Below are positions 22,092 through 30,508 of a DNA stretch of 33,757 nucleotides, in pieces; within the stretch, counting starts at the first letter, position 1; every line of letters begins with the position of its first letter. Source of the DNA: Prevotella sp. (GTDB lineage: Bacteria > Bacteroidota > Bacteroidia > Bacteroidales > Bacteroidaceae). The stretch lies in assembly GCA_020026195.1 (NCBI GenBank), contig JAHHQW010000025.1, forward strand, positions 1 to 33,757, written 5' to 3'. The translations under genes and the position numbers were made by a program. Below the pieces are notes generated by a model that ran no database searches, was not told where the DNA came from, and saw nothing but the letters and a program-made list of their open reading frames with translations.

Positions 22092-24626
22092 ATGATTTAT
22101 CCCAATAATTTTGAAAATAAGATTGGATTCGACGATATACGTGCTTTACTGAAATCGTTCTGCCTCTCTTCGCTTGGTAAGGAGATGATTGATTCGCTCG
22201 GTTTCTCGGACAATGCGGACGTGATTAACGAGTGGCTTACCCAGGTGAGGGAGTTCAGACTGATGATGGAGGAGCATGATGACTTCCCGCTGATTCACTT
22301 CTTCGATGTTCGTGAGTCGGTGAAAAGGGTGAAGCCTGAGGGTACGTATATGGACGAAAACGAACTCTTCGACCTGAAGCGTTCGCTCACTACAATTTCT
22401 AATATAGTTAGTTTCCTGAATCGTAACGAGGGTGAGACGGCAGCAGGGGAGAAGATTTATCCTTATCCGGCTCTGCAGCGACTTACACTAAATGTTACGA
22501 CATTCCCAATGATTGTGCAGCGCATTGACGAGATTATTGACAAGTTCGGTAAGATAAAGGATAATGCGTCGCCCGAACTGCTTGAGGTGCGTCGAGAACT
22601 GGCACGTACGGAGGGCAGTGTGTCTAAGGCTCTGTATAATATATTAAGGTCGGCACAGAGTGACGGCGTGGTGGAGAAGGATGCTACGCCTACATTGCGT
22701 GACGGTCGTCTTGTCATTCCGGTATCGCCTTCGCTGAAACGTAAGATAAGGGGTATCGTGCATGATGAGAGTGCCACGGGTAAGACGGTTTACGTGGAGC
22801 CTGCCGAAGTGGTGGAGGCTAACAACCGTATACGTGAACTTGAGAGTGAGGAGCGCAGAGAGATTATCCGTATCCTTGTCTCTTTTGCTTCGGTGATTCG
22901 TCCGCATATCAGCGATATGCTTGGCTCGTATGCTTTCTTAGCGCGTATAGACATGATAAGGGCTAAGTCTGAACTGGCCCGTACTTTCAAGGGAATAGAA
23001 CCCATCGTGGGAAACAAACCACACATTGACTGGACAGCTGCCGTACATCCATTGTTGCAGCGTTCTCTTGAGAAGGTGGGGAAGAAAGTCGTTCCTCTTG
23101 ACATAATGCTTACTCCGCAGCAGCGAATACTGATTATCTCTGGTCCTAATGCCGGTGGTAAGTCGGTGTGTCTTAAGACTGTTGGTCTGTTACAGTATAT
23201 GTTGCAGTGCGGACTGTCGGTGCCGTTCAACGAACATTCGCGTACGGGTGTGTTCAAGAAGATTATGATTGACATCGGTGACGAGCAGAGCATCGAGAAT
23301 GACCTGAGTACTTATTCTGGTCATCTGGTGAACATGAAGAATATGATGAAGCATGCCGACAATGATACTCTGCTGCTTATAGATGAGTTTGGTACCGGTA
23401 CCGAACCTCTTATCGGTGGTGCCATCGCTGAGGCTGTGCTTAAACAGTTCTGTAACAAGAAGGCTTACGGCATCATCACTACTCATTACACTAATCTGAA
23501 GCATTTTGCCGAAGCCCACGAGGGTATAATCAATGGTGCCATGCTTTACGACCGTAATGAGATGAAGGCTCTTTTCCAACTGGAAATAGGTGATCCGGGA
23601 AGTTCGTTTGCCATCGAGATTGCACGCAAGACAGGTATTCCGGAGGAAGTAATCCGTGATGCGAGTGAACTTGTGGGCAGCGAATACATTCAGAGTGACA
23701 AGTATTTGCAGGACATCGTTCGTGATAAGCGTTACTGGGGCAACAAGCGTCAGAACATTCATCAGAAAGAGGTCCAGATGGCTAAGACCATTGAGAAATA
23801 TGAGAATTATATCAAGGAACTTGAAGGTAAGCGTCGTGAAATCTTAGAGAAGGCGCGTCAGCAGGCGGAGGAACTTCTGAAGGAGACTAACCGAAGGATT
23901 GAGAATACTATCCGTGAGATTAAGGAGAGTCAGGCGCAGAAGGATGACACACGCAGAATACGTAAGGAACTTGATGATTATAAGTCAGAGGTGGCTGAGA
24001 TTGATTCTGCTGCCAAGGACGAACTGATAGAGCGTAAGATGGCTCAGCTGAAACAGCGCAAAGAACGTAAAGATCAGCGTAAACAGGAGCGTGCGGAACA
24101 GAAAGCTAATGCCGAGAAGGCTCTGAAGGAGGCTGTGGAACGTAAGAAAATGGAAGAACGTCCGCTGGAGAAAGGTGATTACGTTAGAATAAAAGGTCTT
24201 ACTTCGGTCGGCGTAATTGAGTCGATAGAAGGTGAACTTGCTACGGTGATATTTGGCGAAATGCGTACTAAGATGAAGAAAGGACGTCTGGAACGTACTG
24301 CAAAACCAATACGTGAGGAGAGGGCTACTTATTCATCGGTTACGAGTTCTACGCGCCGTGCCATCGACGAACGTAAGAATAACTTCAAACAAGATCTTGA
24401 CGTGCGCGGAATGCGTGGTGACGAGGCAGTGAATGCCGTTACATATTTTATTGATGATGCCATCCTCGTGGGTATGTCGAGGGTCAGAATACTGCACGGT
24501 ACCGGATCGGGAATACTCCGACAGCTTATACGTCAGTATCTTGCCACAAATCCTGCCGTAACTGAGTATAAGGACGAACACGTGCAGTTTGGCGGTGCCG
24601 GTATTACGGTGGTTGATTTAGGATAA
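22092..24626 (+). CDS. mutS2: MutS2 family ATPase with C-terminal Smr domain
   Basis: An 844-residue MutS paralogue. In other bacteria MutS2 suppresses recombination or acts in ribosome rescue; it lacks the mismatch-recognition domain. The start MIYPNNFENKIGFDDIR is the usual Bacteroidota N-terminus. ISGPNAGGKSVCLKTVGL (near residue 350) is the Walker A motif, LLLIDEFGTGTEP the Walker B motif and IITTHYTNLK follows. Residues about 530-700 are a long charged coiled coil rich in Lys, Glu and Gln. The C-terminal Smr nuclease domain starts near 765 with LDVRGMRGDEAVNAV and has ILHGTGSGILRQLIRQYL. The gene has its own promoter and terminator and appears monocistronic. Confidence 0.95.
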   Translation: MIYPNNFENKIGFDDIRALLKSFCLSSLGKEMIDSLGFSDNADVINEWLTQVREFRLMMEEHDDFPLIHFFDVRESVKRVKPEGTYMDENELFDLKRSLTTISNIVSFLNRNEGETAAGEKIYPYPALQRLTLNVTTFPMIVQRIDEIIDKFGKIKDNASPELLEVRRELARTEGSVSKALYNILRSAQSDGVVEKDATPTLRDGRLVIPVSPSLKRKIRGIVHDESATGKTVYVEPAEVVEANNRIRELESEERREIIRILVSFASVIRPHISDMLGSYAFLARIDMIRAKSELARTFKGIEPIVGNKPHIDWTAAVHPLLQRSLEKVGKKVVPLDIMLTPQQRILIISGPNAGGKSVCLKTVGLLQYMLQCGLSVPFNEHSRTGVFKKIMIDIGDEQSIENDLSTYSGHLVNMKNMMKHADNDTLLLIDEFGTGTEPLIGGAIAEAVLKQFCNKKAYGIITTHYTNLKHFAEAHEGIINGAMLYDRNEMKALFQLEIGDPGSSFAIEIARKTGIPEEVIRDASELVGSEYIQSDKYLQDIVRDKRYWGNKRQNIHQKEVQMAKTIEKYENYIKELEGKRREILEKARQQAEELLKETNRRIENTIREIKESQAQKDDTRRIRKELDDYKSEVAEIDSAAKDELIERKMAQLKQRKERKDQRKQERAEQKANAEKALKEAVERKKMEERPLEKGDYVRIKGLTSVGVIESIEGELATVIFGEMRTKMKKGRLERTAKPIREERATYSSVTSSTRRAIDERKNNFKQDLDVRGMRGDEAVNAVTYFIDDAILVGMSRVRILHGTGSGILRQLIRQYLATNPAVTEYKDEHVQFGGAGITVVDLG

Positions 24627-24639
24627 AAATATATTTATT

Positions 24640-24682
24640 GATGCTGTATTGCTGTAAAAAGCGTACAGCATCATTTATTTTA
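24640..24682 (+). terminator. Intrinsic terminator after mutS2
   Basis: GATGCTGTA (24640-24648) and TACAGCATC (24664-24672) form a perfect 9-bp stem, followed by ATTTATTTTA. It lies 13 bp after the stop codon. Confidence 0.72.
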
Positions 24683-24737
24683 TCACAATTTATAGTGATT
24701 TTGTATGTATGTAATATACATATTATACAAAAAAGTG

Positions 24738-24745
24738 TATCTTTG
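24738..24745 (+). promoter_or_regulatory. Promoter -7 element TATCTTTG upstream of nagB
   Basis: It matches TAnnTTTG and would give a leader of about 50 bases before nagB. No TTTG stands at the usual distance; the nearest (24700-24703) is 34 bp upstream. The spacer holds an AT-rich palindromic stretch (ATGTATGTAATATACATATT) that could be an operator. Confidence 0.6.
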
Positions 24746-24797
24746 CATACAGATAATAAAGCGATTATTAATTGGTATTAAGATATTTTTTTAAGTT

Positions 24798-25589
24798 ATG
24801 AGAGTTATAATCGAATCAAATTATGACAGATTGTCACAGTGGGCTGCAGATTATGTAGTTAAGCGTATTAATGATGCAAAACCTACAGCCGAAAAACCTT
24901 TTGTTTTAGGATTGCCTACAGGTTCGTCTCCTTTAGGAATGTACAGAGCCCTTATCAAGGCTTATGAGGACGGTCGCGTATCGTTCGAAAATGTAGTTAC
25001 ATTCAATATGGACGAGTACGTTGGTATCGCAGAGGATCATCCTCAGAGCTACCACGCTTTCATGAAAGATAATTTCTTCAGTCACATTAACTGCCCGAAA
25101 GAAAATATACACATCCTTAATGGTAATGCCAAGGATCTTGACGAGGAATGTCGTCACTATGAAGAGATGATACAGAGCTTCGGCGGTATCGACCTGTTTA
25201 TCGGCGGTATTGGTCCCGACGGACACATCGCTTTCAATGAGCCTGCTTCTTCTCTTACATCACGCACTCGCATAAAGAGTCTTACAACAGATACAATCAT
25301 TGCTAACTCTCGTTTCTTCGATAACGATCCGAAGAAGGTTCCGGCTCATGCTCTTACAGTAGGTGTCGGCACAGTAATGGACGCAAAGGAAGTTCTTATC
25401 CTCTGTAACGGTCATAACAAGGCAAGAGCTTTGCAGGCTGCAATCGAAGGTCCTGTAACTCAGATGTGGACTATCAGTGCTCTTCAGATGCATCAGCATG
25501 GCATCATCGTATGTGATGAGGCTGCTACCGACGAACTGAAAGTTGGTACTTACAAGTATTTTAAGGATATTGAAACTGCAAATTTATAA
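24798..25589 (+). CDS. nagB: Glucosamine-6-phosphate deaminase
   Basis: It converts glucosamine-6-phosphate to fructose-6-phosphate and ammonia in amino-sugar catabolism. The residues align with E. coli NagB with no offset at the active site: FNMDEYVG with Asp72, GGIGPDGHIAFNEP with Asp141, His143 and Glu148, then SRTRIKSLTTDT and ANSRFFDNDP, ALTVGVGTVMDAKEVL and MWTISALQMH. The length of 263 residues is normal. The next gene starts 5 bp after the stop codon and encodes a related but inactive NagB-like domain, so the two are probably translated from one mRNA. Confidence 0.97.
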   Translation: MRVIIESNYDRLSQWAADYVVKRINDAKPTAEKPFVLGLPTGSSPLGMYRALIKAYEDGRVSFENVVTFNMDEYVGIAEDHPQSYHAFMKDNFFSHINCPKENIHILNGNAKDLDEECRHYEEMIQSFGGIDLFIGGIGPDGHIAFNEPASSLTSRTRIKSLTTDTIIANSRFFDNDPKKVPAHALTVGVGTVMDAKEVLILCNGHNKARALQAAIEGPVTQMWTISALQMHQHGIIVCDEAATDELKVGTYKYFKDIETANL

Positions 25590-25594
25590 GCCGT

Positions 25595-27583
25595 ATGGAT
25601 CTTAATATAAGTTCAAAAATTGTTTTAAACAAGGTCTCGGAGAATCTCTACAAGCCTGAGATGGCTGTCGAGAGATCTGAGATAACAAGATTCGAGAAAA
25701 TACCTACAGAGATTTTCCCGACTGTAGACGAGGGTGCTAAGAATGTAGCAAATTACATCGAGAGCACAATCAAGAGAAAACAGCGTGATGGTAAGTATTG
25801 CGTAATCGGTCTCGGTACCGGTCTGTCACTTACTCCGGTGTTCAACGAACTTATCCGTCGTCATGACGAGGAGAAACTCAGTTTCTACAATGTAATCATT
25901 TTCAATGCTTACGAGTATTATCCTCTTAAGCCGGATGCTAAGAACAGCAGTTTCAAACAGCTTAAGGAGAGATTCTTCGATCATGTAGATCTTGATCCGC
26001 ATAACATCTATACTCTTGATGGCAGCATCAAGCAGGAGAATGTTCAGGAATACTGTCGTCTGTACGAGGAACGTATCAATTCGTTCGGTGGTCTCGACAT
26101 CATCCTCATCGGTATCGGCCGTATGGGTAACATCGCAGCCAACGAACCGGGTTCTGTAATTACTTCTACATCTCGTCTTATCCTTATCGATCCTACCGTT
26201 CGTGATGAAATGACATGGAGCTTCGGTTCTGGAGAGCATGTTCCTCCCTGTTCGCTGACAATGGGTATCGCTACTATTCTTAAGTCAAAGCGTATCTTCC
26301 TCTGTGCATGGGGCGAGGACAAGGCTGAGATTATAAAGCAGGCTGTCGAAGGCAAGATGAATGATGCTGTTCCTGCTTCATTCCTTCAGACACACAATGC
26401 TGCTCATGTAATTACCGATATTCCTGCTGCTTCTAAACTGACACGTATTGTACATCCCTGGTTGGTTTCTTCATGCGAATGGACTGACAAGATGGTACGC
26501 CGTGCGCTTGTATGGCTCTGCCAGGTTAGCGGTAAGCCTATCCTGAAACTTACAAACAAGGATTATAATGAGAACGGACTGAGCGAACTGCTTGCTCTCT
26601 ATGGTTCTGCATATAATGCTAACATTAAGATTTTCAATGACCTTCAGCATACTATTACCGGATGGCCCGGTGGTAAACCTAATGCCGATGATACTGACCG
26701 TCCGGAGCGTGCTCTGCCTTATCCGAAGCGCGTCATAGTATTCTCTCCGCATCCTGATGATGACGTTATCTCTATGGGTGGTACCGTACGTCGTCTTGTT
26801 CAGCAGCACCATGAAGTACATGTAGCTTACGAAACATCTGGTAACATCGCCGTTAACGATGAGGAGGTTCGCCGCTTCATGCATTTCATTAATGGTTTCA
26901 ACCAGTTGTTCGGACAGGGTGGAGACAAGATTATCGTTGAGAAATATAAAGAGATTAAGGAATTCCTTAACAACAAGAAGGAGAACGACATAGATTCTCG
27001 TGACGTACTTACTATAAAAGGTCTTATCCGTCGTGGCGAGGCTCGTACAGCTTCAGCATACAATGACATTCCTCTGAGTCGTGTTCACTTCCTCGACCTG
27101 CCGTTCTATGAGTCTGGTCAGATTGAGAAGTTCCCTATGACAGAGAAGGATGTTGAGATTGTTCGTGAACTCCTTGTTTCTGTTAAACCCCATCAGATTT
27201 ATGTTGCCGGTGACCTTGCAGACCCGCACGGAACTCACCGTAAGTGTACTGATGCTGTACTGGCTGCTCTTGATCTTGAGAAGCAGGCAGGTGCAGAATG
27301 GCTTAAGGACTGTCGTGTATGGATGTACCGCGGTGCATGGGCTGAATGGGAAATCGAAAATATCGAGATGTGTGTTCCTATGAGTCCTGAGGAACTTCGT
27401 GCTAAGCGTAACTCTATCCTGAAGCATCAGTCGCAGATGGAGAGTGCTCCGTTCCTTGGTAACGATGAGCGTCTGTTCTGGCAGCGTGCTGAAGACCGTA
27501 ACCGTGCTACAGCAAAACTGTATGATGATTTAGGTCTGGCTTGTTACGAGGCTATGGAAGCATTCGTGGAATACAAACCCTAA
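25595..27583 (+). CDS. Fusion of an inactive NagB-like domain with an LmbE/PIG-L-type deacetylase domain
   Basis: Residues about 50-300 follow NagB, but the catalytic residues are changed: FNAYEYYP has Tyr106 where NagB has Asp72, and GIGRMGNIAANEPGS has Met177 and Asn179 where NagB has Asp141 and His143. Only Glu184 remains. Residues about 378-640 form a LmbE/PIG-L metal-dependent de-N-acetylase domain: FSPHPDDDVISMGG (His386, Asp388, Asp389) and DPHGTHRKC (residues 543-551), which supply the zinc ligands. The likely role is deacetylation of an N-acetylglucosamine-type compound, with the dead domain as a sensor or binding unit. The 662-residue arrangement appears common in Bacteroidota (from memory). 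It lies 5 bp after nagB and ends in a strong terminator. Confidence 0.85.
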   Translation: MDLNISSKIVLNKVSENLYKPEMAVERSEITRFEKIPTEIFPTVDEGAKNVANYIESTIKRKQRDGKYCVIGLGTGLSLTPVFNELIRRHDEEKLSFYNVIIFNAYEYYPLKPDAKNSSFKQLKERFFDHVDLDPHNIYTLDGSIKQENVQEYCRLYEERINSFGGLDIILIGIGRMGNIAANEPGSVITSTSRLILIDPTVRDEMTWSFGSGEHVPPCSLTMGIATILKSKRIFLCAWGEDKAEIIKQAVEGKMNDAVPASFLQTHNAAHVITDIPAASKLTRIVHPWLVSSCEWTDKMVRRALVWLCQVSGKPILKLTNKDYNENGLSELLALYGSAYNANIKIFNDLQHTITGWPGGKPNADDTDRPERALPYPKRVIVFSPHPDDDVISMGGTVRRLVQQHHEVHVAYETSGNIAVNDEEVRRFMHFINGFNQLFGQGGDKIIVEKYKEIKEFLNNKKENDIDSRDVLTIKGLIRRGEARTASAYNDIPLSRVHFLDLPFYESGQIEKFPMTEKDVEIVRELLVSVKPHQIYVAGDLADPHGTHRKCTDAVLAALDLEKQAGAEWLKDCRVWMYRGAWAEWEIENIEMCVPMSPEELRAKRNSILKHQSQMESAPFLGNDERLFWQRAEDRNRATAKLYDDLGLACYEAMEAFVEYKP

Positions 27584-27597
27584 TAAATAATTTAACT

Positions 27598-27640
27598 CAG
27601 ACCGGTGCATGCTTTCGGTATGCCCCGGTCTGTTTCGTTT
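27598..27640 (+). terminator. Intrinsic terminator of the nagB operon
   Basis: CAGACCGGTGCAT (27598-27610) and ATGCCCCGGTCTG (27620-27632) form a 13-bp stem with one mismatch, followed by TTTCGTTT. It separates the nagB pair from the LacI-type gene 22 bp further on. Confidence 0.85.
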
Positions 27641-27661
27641 ATATAACTTAACTAACTGTGA

Positions 27662-28726
27662 ATGGAAGGAAATATAAGGATTAAGGATATTGCAGAAAAA
27701 GCCGGTGTCTCTGTAGGTACTGTGGACAGAGTACTTCATAAACGCCCTAACGTTTCGGAAGAGTCAAGAAAGAAAGTTGAAGATGTACTTAACGAAATAA
27801 ACTATCGTCCGAATATGTATGCCAGTGCTCTGGCAAGAGGCATGAAATATGTCTTTCACTGTATTATCCCGCGCCACGACTCTGAGGCGTACTGGGAGGA
27901 AATAGAGGAAGGTGTAAATAAGGCGTGCGAGATGAGACGCGACTTTAATATTACTACGAACATTGTGTATTACGAACGTTTTGATAATGAGTCATTTCGC
28001 AAAACGTGTAACAAATGTATCGAAGAGGGTACAATGGGTGTAATTATCGTTTCTTCAGACCTTAAGGTTACTAAAGAATTTACCGACGAACTGCATGACA
28101 AGAATATTCCGTTTGTGCTGCTCGACTCATTTATCCCCGATCTTAATCCTCTGTCTTTCTATGGTCAGGATTCTTTCCGCAGCGGTTGTTTTGCTGCACG
28201 CATGATGATGCTTTTAGCTTCGTCTGAAAACGAAATAATGATGATGAAACAGACTAAGAACGGTCAGGTGGCAAGTCGCCAGCAGAATAACCGTCAGGTT
28301 GGTTTCCGTCATTACATGCGTAACCACTTCCCCGAAATCAAGATTACAGAACTTGACCTGCCTCTTGATTCAGCCACAAAGCAGTATGATGAGATTCTTA
28401 AAGAATTCTTTGATGCTCATCCCGATATTCATCACTGTATAACATTCAACTCTAAGGCTTACATCATTGGTGAGTTCTTACTGAAGAATAATCTACGGAA
28501 CGTCCAGATTATGGGTTACGACGTTGTGGAACGTAATGCCGAATGTCTGAAGCAGGGTGCCATCTCGTTCCTCATCGCACAGCATGCTTATATGCAGGGA
28601 TTCTATTGTGTAGACTCGCTGTTTAAGGCTATCGTCCTGAAGGAGAAGGTCGATCCTATCAACTATATGCCTATCGAACTTCTTACACGCGAGAATATTG
28701 ATTTTTATCGCCGCGAACAATTATGA
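27662..28726 (+). CDS. LacI-family transcriptional regulator
   Basis: A 354-residue repressor-type protein. The N-terminal helix-turn-helix is IRIKDIAEKAGVSVGTVDRV (residues 5-24), followed by LHKRPNVSEESRKKVEDVL and the hinge helix NYRPNMYASALARG. The rest is a periplasmic-binding-protein-like sugar sensor, with a PLDSATKQYDEIL stretch and ITFNSKAYIIGEFLL. Its place after the nagB operon suggests control of amino-sugar genes; this is inference. There is no clear -7 element in the short gap after the terminator, so its own promoter is not identified. The last 4 bases overlap the next gene (ATGA). Confidence 0.9.
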   Translation: MEGNIRIKDIAEKAGVSVGTVDRVLHKRPNVSEESRKKVEDVLNEINYRPNMYASALARGMKYVFHCIIPRHDSEAYWEEIEEGVNKACEMRRDFNITTNIVYYERFDNESFRKTCNKCIEEGTMGVIIVSSDLKVTKEFTDELHDKNIPFVLLDSFIPDLNPLSFYGQDSFRSGCFAARMMMLLASSENEIMMMKQTKNGQVASRQQNNRQVGFRHYMRNHFPEIKITELDLPLDSATKQYDEILKEFFDAHPDIHHCITFNSKAYIIGEFLLKNNLRNVQIMGYDVVERNAECLKQGAISFLIAQHAYMQGFYCVDSLFKAIVLKEKVDPINYMPIELLTRENIDFYRREQL

Positions 28727-29577
28727 TAGAAACTGGTGTTACAAACAGAAACTTTATCCGTCTGCTAAAGGCGGGGGCTTTTGGTAAGGCTGATGGCGAA
28801 ATGGAGCCGATGTCTGACTATAAGTGGAAGATGCTGTTTGCTAATGCCGGGGTACACGGGGTTGGTTCTTTTATTATTAAGGGTGCTGAAATGCATCGTG
28901 CCGACAAATGGTTTAACTATAAGGGCAGTATTTCAGACCTGGAGTTTGATGAAGAGCCAGATATTAATAAGGGTATTGACCGTGTGCTGCGTATCGGAGT
29001 GAAAGATGTCGACGGTATGTATACGTCGCTCTCTAATGGCAGGATGCGCAAAAAACTTGATGATATTATATACGACGAGATACATGGTGATGAAACAAAT
29101 CTTCCTGCGCTTCATCTTCTGTGTATCATCGTGTATAACATTAACGTAACGCTTACTCAGGGCATGCGTATGAACGGTATCGTTGCCATGGGGCATTATC
29201 TTAGGGATAAGGGAGACAGAGTAGACTATGTGAAACTTGACTCGTGGCTTAGCAGACTTATGATGGTACATTTTGCCGATTTGTTTGCAAGCGTTCTTAT
29301 GGATGTGTTCGATTTTGATGAGAGTGAGATCCCGTTCATGCATCATCATGAAGATAACGTAGCTGCTCTGATGACATGGACTTTCGACAGCCATAAAAAC
29401 GAGATTAACGACGATTCGTATCTTATGCAGCTTACCAGCGGGTTCAGTGCCAACGAGCGCAGAGCCCATCGCCGCAGTCTGAAACGTGGTCTGCGTTATA
29501 TGAAGTATTACCCTGTTGAGACAGTAAGTAATTTCTTTTCAAAGATTTTTAAAAATCTCCCAGAAATAGAAGAGTAA
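28723..29577 (+). CDS. Unknown protein, translationally coupled to the LacI-type regulator
   Basis: I do not recognise a named family for these 284 residues. The N-terminus (NFIRLLKAGAFGKADGEMEP, KWKMLFANAGVHGVGSFIIK) resembles the start of the nucleotidyltransferase-like protein at 17328 (LLFYLLRIGL, DWKFIFNMSSEQGILAIVFD). However, the KG and GDLD catalytic motifs are absent. There is no signal peptide and no membrane segment, so it is probably cytoplasmic; the C-terminus is basic (RRAHRRSLKRGLRYMKYY). The 4-bp ATGA overlap with the regulator gene implies coupled translation and possibly a functional link. Confidence 0.7.
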   Translation: MIETGVTNRNFIRLLKAGAFGKADGEMEPMSDYKWKMLFANAGVHGVGSFIIKGAEMHRADKWFNYKGSISDLEFDEEPDINKGIDRVLRIGVKDVDGMYTSLSNGRMRKKLDDIIYDEIHGDETNLPALHLLCIIVYNINVTLTQGMRMNGIVAMGHYLRDKGDRVDYVKLDSWLSRLMMVHFADLFASVLMDVFDFDESEIPFMHHHEDNVAALMTWTFDSHKNEINDDSYLMQLTSGFSANERRAHRRSLKRGLRYMKYYPVETVSNFFSKIFKNLPEIEE

Positions 29578-29647
29578 TATCTTCTAAATAATTATTAATT
29601 ACTTTTTATTATAAACCTGATAAGGCTGCTTTTACGATTTTTTCAGT

Positions 29648-29655
29648 TACCTTTG
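29648..29655 (+). promoter_or_regulatory. Promoter -7 element TACCTTTG upstream of the GH25 gene
   Basis: It matches TAnnTTTG, 20 bp before the start codon. The expected -33 TTTG is not present at the usual distance; a run of T is found at 29630-29633. Confidence 0.6.
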
Positions 29656-29675
29656 TAGGCAATGACTAAAACACA

Positions 29676-30479
29676 ATGAAAAAATCGATAATAATATTTT
29701 CTATAATATTTTCATTCACCATAGGAACATCGCATGCGCAGAATAACAAGAGGGTTTTTGTTCCCGATCCCGAAGTAGAATGCGAGGATACATGCACTCA
29801 TATTCACGGACTGGACATGAGTCATTATCAGGGTGATATTTTCTGGGAAAAAGTTGGCGACAATGCTAAGATGGCTTATGTGTATCTTAAGGCAACCGAA
29901 GCCGACGACAATATTGACAGCCGTTATGAGCACAATATCAAGATGGCTCAGAAGTACGGTCTTAAGGTAGGTTCGTATCATTTCTTCCGTCCGCGTAAGG
30001 AACTCCGACAGCAGCTGCATAACTTTATGTCGCAGTGTCGTCCCGAAGAACAGGACCTCGTGCCCATGATTGATGTTGAGACCACAAGTAAGATGAACAC
30101 AAAGGCTTTTTGTGATTCTCTTCAGAAGTTTCTCGTAATGGTAGAGGAGGCTTACAGACAGAAACCTCTTGTTTATACCGGACGTAACTTTTATAACAAA
30201 TACCTTAAGGGTAAGATTGATGACTATCAGCTTATGATAGCCATGTACAGTGACGAAGTGCCGGTTCTTGCCGATGAACGTGACTTCATAATATGGCAGT
30301 ACACAGCCAAGGGACGTATCAACGGCGTGAGAGGATACGTAGACAAAAGTCGTCTGATGGGACGTCACAGTCTGCGTGAACTGCGTTATTTCCCTAAGGA
30401 TGATAAAATACCCGAAAGACAGCGTGATAAAAAGCATGGCGAGGAAGGATGGATGATAATTCCCGATCCTGAGGCATAG
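29676..30479 (+). CDS. Secreted GH25 (lysozyme-type) muramidase
   Basis: It should cleave the MurNAc-GlcNAc bond of peptidoglycan outside the cytoplasm. A signal peptide (MKKSIIIFSIIFSFTIGTSHA, probable cut after residue 21) is followed by the GH25 barrel: HIHGLDMSHYQGDIFWEKV (Asp47), AYVYLKATEADD, GSYHFFRP and PMIDVETTSK (Asp133 and Glu135, the catalytic pair), then LVYTGRNFYNKY and FIIWQYTAKGRINGV. The length of 267 residues is normal. It may serve in cell wall remodelling or in killing other bacteria; the sequence does not tell. It has a promoter of its own, and tex follows after 29 bp. Confidence 0.93.
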   Translation: MKKSIIIFSIIFSFTIGTSHAQNNKRVFVPDPEVECEDTCTHIHGLDMSHYQGDIFWEKVGDNAKMAYVYLKATEADDNIDSRYEHNIKMAQKYGLKVGSYHFFRPRKELRQQLHNFMSQCRPEEQDLVPMIDVETTSKMNTKAFCDSLQKFLVMVEEAYRQKPLVYTGRNFYNKYLKGKIDDYQLMIAMYSDEVPVLADERDFIIWQYTAKGRINGVRGYVDKSRLMGRHSLRELRYFPKDDKIPERQRDKKHGEEGWMIIPDPEA

Positions 30480-30508
30480 GCTTACCTTTATCTTTAAATC
30501 TATTAATC

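Noticed and set aside
29712..30437. A 241-codon minus-strand frame opposite the GH25 gene
   Set aside because: The plus strand encodes a full signal peptide and GH25 active site; the minus frame shows no recognisable domain.
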